Shown: in pieces, positions 53,910-61,165 of the stretch
Layout of the letters: each line of letters starts with the position of its first letter
How positions within the stretch are numbered: the first letter of the stretch is position 1
Source: Subtercola boreus
Lineage (GTDB): Bacteria > Actinomycetota > Actinomycetes > Actinomycetales > Microbacteriaceae
Assembly: GCF_003399645.1 (NCBI RefSeq)
Contig: NZ_NBXD01000008.1
Location: 1-64,000, forward strand
Length of the DNA: 64,000 nt
Direction of reading: 5' to 3'
The notes under the pieces: generated by a model
Told to the model about the DNA's origin: nothing
The model's input: the letters and a program-made list of their open reading frames with translations, nothing else
The model's database searches: none
Made by a program: the position numbers and the translations under genes

Positions 53910-53933
53910 TCGCACGCCCTGCGGGCGATGCGA
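53910..53933 (+). terminator. Hairpin after rpmF
   Basis: TCGCACGCCC and GGGCGATGCGA pair with one bulged T around a 3-nt loop. It lies between rpmF and rnc without a U tract; it may partly terminate or protect the rpmF message, or serve as an RNase III site. Confidence 0.45.
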
Positions 53934-53971
53934 CGGGTCGTTCGAATGGTGCGCTCGATCGGAGTGATGCA

Positions 53972-54676
53972 GTGAGCACAGCGGCTGCTGATCCCGACCG
54001 GGCGCACCTTTTGTCGACCCTGGGGGTCGAGATCCCGGATGCTCTGCTGAACCTCGCGCTCACCCACCGGTCGTGGTCGTACGAACACGGCGGCGTGCCG
54101 ACGAACGAGCGTCTCGAGTTTCTCGGCGACTCCATCCTCGGACAGGCCGTCACCGTGATGCTCTACACCCGGTACCCCGAACTGGGCGAGGGTGAACTCG
54201 CCAAACGGCGCGCGAGCCTCGTCAGCACTGTCGCACTCGCGGGCATCGGAAAGACGATCGGCCTGGGTGCGTACGTTCTGCTCGGTCGTGGTGAAGACCT
54301 CACCGGTGGCCGGTCGAAGTCCTCGATCCTCGCCGACACCGTCGAAGCGCTCATCGGTGCCACGTACCTCGGGCTCGGCGGTGACACCGCCACCCAGCTG
54401 GTGCTGCGGCTGGTCGAGCCCCTCATTCTGAACCCCGACACCTTCGGTGAGTCGATGGACCCGAAGACGGGCCTGCAGGAGCTCGCCGCCACCCTCGGCG
54501 CCGAGGCGCCCCTCTATGTCGTGACCGAGAGCGGCCCCGACCACCGCAAGATCTTCTGCGCGACGGTCACCGTGGGCGCGCTGGTCACGGCCAGCGGTGA
54601 AGGGTCGAGCAAGAAGCAGGCAGAGTCGCTCGCTGCACGTCGAGCCCACGTGCTGCTCGCGACCAGTTTGCCCTAG
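53972..54676 (+). CDS. rnc: Ribonuclease III
   Basis: 234 residues, GTG start. The catalytic signature is NERLEFLGDSILGQ, the second acidic cluster is SILADTVEALIGATYL, and the C-terminal dsRNA-binding domain covers about 160-234 (DPKTGLQELAATLGAEAPLYVV, GEGSSKKQAESLAARRA). It cleaves double-stranded RNA in rRNA and mRNA processing. The stop overlaps the mutM start by one base. Confidence 0.97.
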   Translation: MSTAAADPDRAHLLSTLGVEIPDALLNLALTHRSWSYEHGGVPTNERLEFLGDSILGQAVTVMLYTRYPELGEGELAKRRASLVSTVALAGIGKTIGLGAYVLLGRGEDLTGGRSKSSILADTVEALIGATYLGLGGDTATQLVLRLVEPLILNPDTFGESMDPKTGLQELAATLGAEAPLYVVTESGPDHRKIFCATVTVGALVTASGEGSSKKQAESLAARRAHVLLATSLP

Positions 54677-55662
54677 TGCCCGAACTCCCCGAGGTCGAGG
54701 TCGTTCGCGCCGGTCTCGAGCCTGCCGTCACCGGTTCGCTCATCACCGGCGTCGAGATCTTCGACGTCCGTTCCCTCAAACGTCACAGCCCCTTGGCCGG
54801 GCCGTTCGCCGACCTCCTCACCGGGCACCGGATGCTCGCCGCCGTGCGCCGCGGAAAGTTCCTGTGGTTCCCGCTCTCTTCCGGCCGTGCGCTGGTCACC
54901 CATCTCGGAATGAGCGGTCAGGTTCTGCTGCGGGCGCCCGGGGTGGTGGAAGACGGTCTGCTCCGCATCCGGGTGAGCATCGAGCATCCGTCCCTCGGCG
55001 AGCTCTGGGTGAACTTCGTCGACCAGCGCATCTTCGGCTCGATGGCCGTCGACGAACTCGTGCCGACAGCCGACGGACATCCGGCCGGCTTCGCGGGTGC
55101 GGGCGCGGGCGCGGGTGCCGGCTTCGCGGGGTCGGGCGCGGGTACGTGCGCAGATGCGGCCGTTCTCGACGGCGGTCGGGCTGCGCTCATTCCGAGCCAG
55201 GTCGCCCACATCGCCCGCGACCCCCTCGACCCGTTCTTCGACGAGACCGCCTTCTTCGCAGCCCTTGCGCGAAAGAACACGGGCATCAAACGCGCCCTGC
55301 TCGACCAGACCCTGGTCAGCGGCATCGGCAACATCTATGCCGACGAGGCGCTGTGGGCGTCGAAACTGCACTACACGCAGCCGACCGCCTCACTCGGCCC
55401 GCGCGTCGCCCGCCGTCTGCTCACCGAAGTCAGGCTCGTGCTCACCAAGGCCCTGGCCGAGGGTGGCACCAGTTTCGACGCGCAGTATGTCAACGTGAAC
55501 GGTGCGTCGGGCTACTTCTCGCACAGCCTGAATGCTTACGGCCAGCAGGGCAAACCGTGTCCGCGCTGCGGGCGCCCGATCGTGCGCGAGCAGTTCATGA
55601 ACCGCTCCTCGCACTTCTGCCCCCACTGCCAGCGTCTCCGCCGCCCCCGGCTCCGCCCCTGA
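54676..55662 (+). CDS. mutM: Formamidopyrimidine-DNA glycosylase
   Basis: 328 residues, longer than the usual 270-300. GTG start, giving the catalytic N-terminus PELPEVEVVRAGLEP after Met removal (Pro2, Glu3). Other signatures: LDQTLVSGIGNIYADEALW, and a zinc finger CPRCGRPIVREQFMNRSSHFCPHCQ-type with four Cys. It removes 8-oxoguanine and FaPy lesions. The extra length is a Gly/Ala-rich insertion around residues 137-170 (GAGAGAGAGFAGSGAG) before the conserved LIPSQVAHIARDPLDP. Confidence 0.95.
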   Translation: MPELPEVEVVRAGLEPAVTGSLITGVEIFDVRSLKRHSPLAGPFADLLTGHRMLAAVRRGKFLWFPLSSGRALVTHLGMSGQVLLRAPGVVEDGLLRIRVSIEHPSLGELWVNFVDQRIFGSMAVDELVPTADGHPAGFAGAGAGAGAGFAGSGAGTCADAAVLDGGRAALIPSQVAHIARDPLDPFFDETAFFAALARKNTGIKRALLDQTLVSGIGNIYADEALWASKLHYTQPTASLGPRVARRLLTEVRLVLTKALAEGGTSFDAQYVNVNGASGYFSHSLNAYGQQGKPCPRCGRPIVREQFMNRSSHFCPHCQRLRRPRLRP

Positions 55663-55685
55663 GCGCCAACCCGTCGAAAAGCTGT

Positions 55686-56414
55686 TCAGGCCGGTTTCGG
55701 GGTGGTGGTGGCGGCGGTGACTTTCTCCGCCTCCGTGGGGCGGCCCGATCCGGCGTGACCGAGCACGGCGACGGCCACGGTGATCAGCGCCGACAGCGAC
55801 ACGCCCCAACCCAGCCCGAGGCGCAACAGCAGCGCCCCCACCCCCGCACCGGCGGCGATCAGCACGATCGCCGCTGCACGCCGGAACCACGGCTGCCCCT
55901 TTCCTCCGGCGAGGCGTGAGTCGGCGGCGAAACCCGTGATCGTCGACGTCACGACGACGGTGGTGACATCCTTCACCCCGATGTGACGGGCGGTGCCGGC
56001 CTGGATGCCCATGGCGATCGCCAGGAACAGCGTCACGATGTACTCCTGGGGCTTCGGGGGAGTTCCGCCGTAGACCAGCAGTGTGACGGCCAGCGCGACC
56101 ATGATCACCGCGACGACGGTCAGCAGCGAGGTGCTCCGCGAGGTCCACCCCTCCGTGATCGGGCGAAGCACCCGCCCCGCGATCACGGCGCCGAGCATGA
56201 AGCTGAGCAGCGCGATGACCGGGCCGACGACCGGCAGGCCGTCAGCCCCCGCCAGTGCCATGCCGAGAATGACGACGTTGCCGGTCATGTTGCCCGTGAA
56301 GACCCGGTCCAGACCGAGGTACCCGACGGCGTCGACCACGCCCGTGGAGAAGGTCAGGGCCAGCATCAGGCCGAGGTGGAGGTTCGGAGTGTTGCTGCGG
56401 AGGCGTCGGAGCAC
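55686..56414 (-). CDS. YoaK/DUF1275-family membrane protein
   Basis: 242 residues, GTG start at 56414 behind AAGGGAATACC. About six membrane segments. Signatures: LTFSTGVVDAVGYLGLDRVFTGNMTGNVVILGMALAG and AMGIQAGTARHIGVKDVTTVVVTSTITG, typical of YoaK family proteins. Function of the family is unknown, perhaps transport. Divergent from the formamidase gene; the 62-bp gap holds overlapping inverted repeats. Confidence 0.9.
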   Translation of the reverse strand: MLRRLRSNTPNLHLGLMLALTFSTGVVDAVGYLGLDRVFTGNMTGNVVILGMALAGADGLPVVGPVIALLSFMLGAVIAGRVLRPITEGWTSRSTSLLTVVAVIMVALAVTLLVYGGTPPKPQEYIVTLFLAIAMGIQAGTARHIGVKDVTTVVVTSTITGFAADSRLAGGKGQPWFRRAAAIVLIAAGAGVGALLLRLGLGWGVSLSALITVAVAVLGHAGSGRPTEAEKVTAATTTPKPA

Positions 56415-56429
56415 GGTATTCCCTTGACT

Positions 56430-56451
56430 GGCAGCACTGCCCCCAGGCAGT
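56430..56451. promoter_or_regulatory. Overlapping inverted repeats in the divergent gap
   Basis: GGCAG-CA-CTGCC (56430-56441) and ACTGCC-CCCA-GGCAGT (56436-56451) share their central arm. A TTGACT hexamer lies just left (56424-56429). They probably form an operator for the YoaK or formamidase gene; the regulator is unknown. Confidence 0.4.
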
Positions 56452-56476
56452 ACTCTCGAAACGTTGACGGAAAGGC

Positions 56477-57577
56477 ATGTGGAACATGGACTTTGACCCG
56501 CTCCAGCCCGGTGGCGGCGCGATTCGCTCCCAACACTATCTGCCTGCCACCGGCCGGAATGTGCTCTGGGGCCGCCTGCCCTGCGCCGCCGACGAGGCCG
56601 TGCTCGAGGTCGATTCGGGCGCTGAAGTCACGATCGACACACTGAGTCACGAGGGCATCCTCGAAGACCAGGGTCGTGATCCGCTGCGCTACTTCGCCAC
56701 CCACGGAGTCGATCGCGACCACGTTCTCGACGACGCGATCGCGATCGCCGCCTCTGACTACCCGCGTGACCGGGCTGCCGACGGCCCGCACGTCGTGACC
56801 GGCCCCATCCGGGTTCGCGGTGCCCGGCCGGGCGACCTGCTCAAGATGACGCTCGTCGAGTCGCTGCCGCGCGTGCCTTACGGGGTCATCTCGAACCGGC
56901 ACAGCAAGGGCGCCCTGCCCGGGGAGTACCCCACGAGCCTCGAGACCGTGAGCGTGTTCGCGGCAATGGACGAAGACGACGGCGGCCGCCAGGTCGGGGT
57001 TCTGCCGCTGACACCGGGCGGCCCCACCCTCGTGCGCTTCCCCCTCGCGCCCTTCCTCGGCATCATGGGGGTCGCGGTCGCCGGTGACACCCGCCCGCAC
57101 TCGGTGCCGCCGGGCGCGCACGGTGGCAATATCGACATCAATCTGCTCACCGCCGGCAATTCGCTGTACCTCCCCGTGCAGGTAGCCGGTGCGCTCGCGT
57201 ACGTCGGCGACCCCCATTTCGCACAGGGTGACGGCGAAGTCGCACTCACCGCGATGGAGGCCTCCCTGCGGGTCACCGTGCGCTTCGACGTTCTCAGCCA
57301 GACGGATGCTCTGCAGCAGTTCGGGCGACTGGTCGGTCCGCTCGCCGAAACCCGGGAGTTCCTCGTGCCGACCGGCATGAGTGTCGACCTCGATGAGGCG
57401 GTGCAGCACTGCGTTCGGGCGGCCATCTCGGTTCTCGGAGCTCGGTACGGCATGGAGCCCCATCTGGCGTACGCCTACCTCAGCGCCGCGACAGACTTCA
57501 ACATCTCGCAGGTCGTCGACATTGTGAAGGGTGTGCACGCCCGCATCCGCGTGGCGGATTTCGAGGCCGTGCGCTGA
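56477..57577 (+). CDS. Acetamidase/formamidase family protein
   Basis: 366 residues; ATG 56477 or 56486. FmdA/AmdA family signatures: ATHGVDRDHVLDDAIAIAASDYPRDRA near the start, LPLAPFLGIMGVAVAGDTRPHSVPPGAHGGNIDINLL in the middle, and VGDPHFAQGDGEVALTAMEASLRVTVRFDVL. These enzymes hydrolyse formamide or short amides to ammonia. Next to pucG and allC it probably belongs to nitrogen salvage from purines. The amide substrate is not known. Confidence 0.92.
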   Translation: MWNMDFDPLQPGGGAIRSQHYLPATGRNVLWGRLPCAADEAVLEVDSGAEVTIDTLSHEGILEDQGRDPLRYFATHGVDRDHVLDDAIAIAASDYPRDRAADGPHVVTGPIRVRGARPGDLLKMTLVESLPRVPYGVISNRHSKGALPGEYPTSLETVSVFAAMDEDDGGRQVGVLPLTPGGPTLVRFPLAPFLGIMGVAVAGDTRPHSVPPGAHGGNIDINLLTAGNSLYLPVQVAGALAYVGDPHFAQGDGEVALTAMEASLRVTVRFDVLSQTDALQQFGRLVGPLAETREFLVPTGMSVDLDEAVQHCVRAAISVLGARYGMEPHLAYAYLSAATDFNISQVVDIVKGVHARIRVADFEAVR

Positions 57578-57596
57578 TCGTGAGCCGGGAGCTTGT

Positions 57597-57633
57597 TGAA
57601 ACAGCTGTTGCACGATCTGGTATTCTGAAACAG
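57597..57633 (+). promoter_or_regulatory. Candidate operator before pucG
   Basis: TGAAACAG occurs at 57597-57604 and 57626-57633, 29 bp apart. The first copy is part of the palindrome AACAGCTGTT. Located in the gap before pucG, these are candidate sites for the RpiR-type regulator encoded at the end of the operon. Confidence 0.45.
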
Positions 57634-57669
57634 TTGACTCAGACAGATCCGTAGAGCGAGGAGCACCCC

Positions 57670-58977
57670 ATCGACAGCCAGCCCATCAACCCGCCCTCCC
57701 GGCTCCTGATGGGCCCCGGCCCGATCAACGCCGATCCGCGCGTGCTGCGGGCGATGTCCGCGCAGCTGGTCGGCCAGTACGATCCGGCCATGACGGCCTA
57801 CATGACCGAGACGATGGGCCTCTATCGCGAGGTGTTCCAGACCCGCAACGAGCAGACCATTCTGGTCGACGGAACGTCGCGGGCCGGCATCGAGGCCGCC
57901 CTGGTCAGCATGATCGAACCCGGCGACCGCGTGCTCGTGCCCATCTTCGGCCGCTTCGGCCACCTCCTCCGGGAGATCGCCGAGCGCTCGGGAGCCGAGG
58001 TGCACGTGCGGGAGGCCGAGTGGGGTACCGTCTTCACGCCCGAGCAGATCGAACAGGCCATCATCGAGACGAAGCCGAAGATCCTCGCGGTGGTGCACGG
58101 CGATACGTCCACCACGATGGCGCAGCCGCTCGACGAGCTGGGCGCGATCTGCCGGGAACACGACGTCATCTTCTACACCGATGTCACGGCATCCCTGGCC
58201 GGCAACACCTTCGAGACCGATGCGTGGGGCCTCGATGCCGTCACCGCGGGACTGCAGAAGTGCCTGGCCGGCCCGAGCGGATCGGCGCCGGCCACCTTCT
58301 CGCCGCGCGCCGTCGACCTGATCAACTCCCGCAAGAGCATCGAGGCGGGCATCCGTTCAGACGGTGACGAGGTGCTGCGGGCACCCATTCGCTCGAACTA
58401 CTTCGACCTCGCCATGATCTTCGACTACTGGGGCGCAAAACGCCTCAACCACCACACCGAGGCGACCACCATGCTCTATGGCGCCAGGGAATGCGCCCGA
58501 CTGCTGGTCGACGAGGGGATCGGCAACGCTGTCGAACGGCACAGGATGCACGGGGGTGCCATGCTCGAGGGCCTGAGGGGTCTCGGGCTCTCGATCTTCG
58601 GCGATGTCTCGCACAAGATGCACAACGTCACCGCGGTCTCCATCCCCGAGTCGGTCTCGGGCGACGCCGTGCGCGGGGAGATGCTCGACGACTTCGGAAT
58701 CGAGATCGGGACCTCCTTCGGCCCCCTGCACGGCAAGGTCTGGCGCATCGGAACGATGGGCTACAACGCCCGCAAAGACACAGTGCTCACCACGCTCGCT
58801 GTCTTCGAACAGGTGCTGCGCCGGGCCGGCGCACGGGTCACGGCCGGTGGGGGAGTGGGCGCCGCCTATGACTTCTACACCGACGAGCAGGGTTCGGGCG
58901 AGCCGGGTTTGGGCAAGCCGGTGTCGGGTGAGCAGGGTTCGGGTGAGCAGGGTTCGGGCGAGGCAGTCGCGCGGTGA
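57670..58977 (+). CDS. pucG: PucG-type aminotransferase (ureidoglycine-glyoxylate), apparent ATC start
   Basis: About 435 residues. Class V aminotransferase with SRLLMGPGPINADPRVLRAM, ILVDGTSRAGIEAALVSM, YTDVTASLAGNTFETDAWGLD and the PLP Lys in GLQKCLAGPSG. PucG transfers the amino group of (S)-ureidoglycine to glyoxylate. The conserved N-terminus INPPSRLLMGPGP lies before the first ATG (57709). The only start fitting GAGGAG (57658-57663) and family length is ATC at 57670; the frame is closed by TAG at 57652. The C-terminus carries a SGEQG repeat tail. Overlaps allC. Confidence 0.88.
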   Translation: MDSQPINPPSRLLMGPGPINADPRVLRAMSAQLVGQYDPAMTAYMTETMGLYREVFQTRNEQTILVDGTSRAGIEAALVSMIEPGDRVLVPIFGRFGHLLREIAERSGAEVHVREAEWGTVFTPEQIEQAIIETKPKILAVVHGDTSTTMAQPLDELGAICREHDVIFYTDVTASLAGNTFETDAWGLDAVTAGLQKCLAGPSGSAPATFSPRAVDLINSRKSIEAGIRSDGDEVLRAPIRSNYFDLAMIFDYWGAKRLNHHTEATTMLYGARECARLLVDEGIGNAVERHRMHGGAMLEGLRGLGLSIFGDVSHKMHNVTAVSIPESVSGDAVRGEMLDDFGIEIGTSFGPLHGKVWRIGTMGYNARKDTVLTTLAVFEQVLRRAGARVTAGGGVGAAYDFYTDEQGSGEPGLGKPVSGEQGSGEQGSGEAVAR

Positions 58978-60272
58978 CCGACGCCGAGATCCCGCGCACC
59001 GGTGCGCTCTCGATCCTCGCGCGCTGCGATGAACTCGCGACCTTCAGCACGCTGCCCGACGGTCTGATCCGGCGCGTCTACCTCAGCGACGAGCATCGCG
59101 CGGTCAACGAACTGGCCGGCCGGTGGATGATCGAGGCGGGTATGAGCACCTGGCAGGATGCCGCGGGCAACCAATGCGGCCGCCTCGAGGGCAGAACCCC
59201 CGGTCTTCCGGCGCTGCTGCTCGGTTCCCACCTCGACACCGTGCCCTCAGCGGGGCGGTACGACGGCATTCTCGGCGTGCTCATCGCCATCGCTGCCGTG
59301 GATCGCATCCACACCAGCGGCCTCGACCTGCCGTTCGCGCTCGAAGTGGTCGCATTCGGCGATGAAGAGGGCACCCGGTTCGGCCGGGCCCTGCTCGGCA
59401 GCCGCGCGCTCGCCGGAACCTTCGATCCCGCCTGGCTCGACCTCACCGACGAGAACGGAACGAGCCTCCGCGATGCCTACACGGCGTTCGGGCTCGACTC
59501 CGACCGTCTCGGCGACGCCGCCCGGTCGCCAGCAAGCCTGGTCGGGTATCTCGAGGCACACATCGAGCAGGGTCCCTACCTCGAAGAGGCCGGCCACGCA
59601 CTCGGAATCGTCTCCACGATCGCCGGCGCCCGCCGATTCGCCATCACGGTGATCGGGCACGCCGGCCACTCAGGCACACCGTTCGACCGTCGGCACGACG
59701 CGCTCGCCGGCGCGAGCGAGATCATCGGCCTCATCGAACGCACCGCCCGTGAGGCCGGGCTCATCGCGACCGTCGGTCACCTCGAGGTGTACCCTAATGC
59801 CGTCAACGTGATCCCCGGCCGGGTCGAGCTGAGCCTCGATCTGCGTGCGGAGTTCGACGCCGACCGCGACGCTGTCTGGCACGACCTCAGCGACGGGATG
59901 ACCGCGATCTGCGAGCGCCGCGGCCTGACGGTCAGCACGAGACAGACGCACGGCGCGCCCGCCGTGGCCTGCAGCCCGCGCCTTCGCGAAGCCATCGCCC
60001 GTGGGATCGCGTCGACCGAGCATCCGGAACCGCTGCTCCTCCTCAGCCGTGCCGGCCACGACGGGATGGCCGTAGCCGATGTCACCGACGTTGCGATGCT
60101 CTTCGTCCGCTGTCGTGGCGGAGTCAGCCACCACCCCGATGAGCATGTCCTCGAGTGCGATGTCGCGGTGGCGACCGACGCGTTCGAAGCCGCGGTCCGC
60201 GCCCTCGCTGCCCCGCCCGCCCCCGCCCTGCCGACCGCCACCCCGGCTGCCCCGCCCACCGCCACCCCGTGA
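58974..60272 (+). CDS. allC: Allantoate amidohydrolase (M20-family)
   Basis: 432 residues, GTG start overlapping pucG. Metal-site motifs: GSHLDTVPSAGRYDGILGVL, AFGDEEGTRFG, EAHIEQGPYLEEAG and the C-terminal GGVSHHPDEHV. These define the allantoate amidohydrolase/ureidoglycolate/N-carbamoylase group of M20 enzymes. With pucG adjacent, hydrolysis of allantoate to ureidoglycine, CO2 and ammonia is most likely. An N-carbamoyl amino acid amidohydrolase is the alternative. An Ala/Pro/Thr repeat tail closes the protein. Confidence 0.88.
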   Translation: MTDAEIPRTGALSILARCDELATFSTLPDGLIRRVYLSDEHRAVNELAGRWMIEAGMSTWQDAAGNQCGRLEGRTPGLPALLLGSHLDTVPSAGRYDGILGVLIAIAAVDRIHTSGLDLPFALEVVAFGDEEGTRFGRALLGSRALAGTFDPAWLDLTDENGTSLRDAYTAFGLDSDRLGDAARSPASLVGYLEAHIEQGPYLEEAGHALGIVSTIAGARRFAITVIGHAGHSGTPFDRRHDALAGASEIIGLIERTAREAGLIATVGHLEVYPNAVNVIPGRVELSLDLRAEFDADRDAVWHDLSDGMTAICERRGLTVSTRQTHGAPAVACSPRLREAIARGIASTEHPEPLLLLSRAGHDGMAVADVTDVAMLFVRCRGGVSHHPDEHVLECDVAVATDAFEAAVRALAAPPAPALPTATPAAPPTATP

Positions 60273-61147
60273 CCGTCGCTACCCCACCCGCCGATGCGGG
60301 CGCCCCCGCTCCCATCGACCAGCGCATCGACGACTCCTACGGCGACCTGACGCCGCAGGAGCAGCGAGCGGCCGACTTCATCCTCGATCACCTCGGCGAC
60401 CTCGCGGTCTACAACGCGAGTGAACTCGCCCGCCTGAGCGGCGTCTCGAAGGCGACCGTCAGCCGACTGTTCCGCAGTCTCGGATTCTCCGACGCTCAGG
60501 AGGTGCGCGAACACGCCCGCACCCTTCGGAGCCAGGGCGTGCCACTCGGCGGGATCGCTGTCGAATCCGGCTCGCCCGCCCTGCTCGACGCGCATTTCGA
60601 GCAGGAACAGTCGAACCTTCGTGCACTACGGGCGCTCGTCGGCGACGGACGACTCGCCGCGGCCGCCGACCTCATCGCTCGTGCGCGCCGCATCGTCGTC
60701 ATCGGGCTCCGCAATTCCTACCCGGTCGCCCTGCACCTGCGCGAGCAGCTCGTGCAGGGCTTCGACGACGTGCGACTCGCTCCACAGCCCGGGCAGTCGA
60801 TAGGTGAGGAGCTTGCGGGTCTCACGGCGAACGACGTCGTGGTCGTCGTCGGCTTCCGCCGGAGACCCGACGGCTTCAGCCGCATCATGGATGCCGCACA
60901 GCAGCTCGCCGTGCCCGTGGTGCTGCTCGCCGACACTTCGGCCCGCCGTTACTCCGAGCTCTCGGCGGTCTGGCTCGAGTGTTCCGTCGACAGCGTCGTC
61001 GCCCTGGACAGCTACGCCGCCGCGCACAGTCTCGTCGCACTGCTCGCGAGCGAGAGCCTCGGTGTCGCCACGCGCGGCAGCCGAACCCGCATCGCCTCCA
61101 TCAACCGCCTCTTCGGCGACCTCAGCGAACTCGAGCCTCCCACCTGA
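60269..61147 (+). CDS. MurR/RpiR-family regulator
   Basis: 292 residues from GTG 60269, overlapping allC by 4 bp. The N-terminal RpiR HTH has LTPQEQRAADFILDHLGDLAVYNASELARLSGVSKATVSRLFRSLGF. A SIS domain follows (about 120-265): RARRIVVIGLRNSYPVALHLREQLVQ and NDVVVVVGFRRRPDGFSRIMDAAQQ. SIS domains usually bind phosphosugars; in purine clusters a ureido or glyoxylate-related effector is conceivable. It is the likely regulator of the pucG-allC operon. Confidence 0.9.
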   Translation: MTVATPPADAGAPAPIDQRIDDSYGDLTPQEQRAADFILDHLGDLAVYNASELARLSGVSKATVSRLFRSLGFSDAQEVREHARTLRSQGVPLGGIAVESGSPALLDAHFEQEQSNLRALRALVGDGRLAAAADLIARARRIVVIGLRNSYPVALHLREQLVQGFDDVRLAPQPGQSIGEELAGLTANDVVVVVGFRRRPDGFSRIMDAAQQLAVPVVLLADTSARRYSELSAVWLECSVDSVVALDSYAAAHSLVALLASESLGVATRGSRTRIASINRLFGDLSELEPPT

Positions 61148-61165
61148 CCCGCATGGTACACCGTC

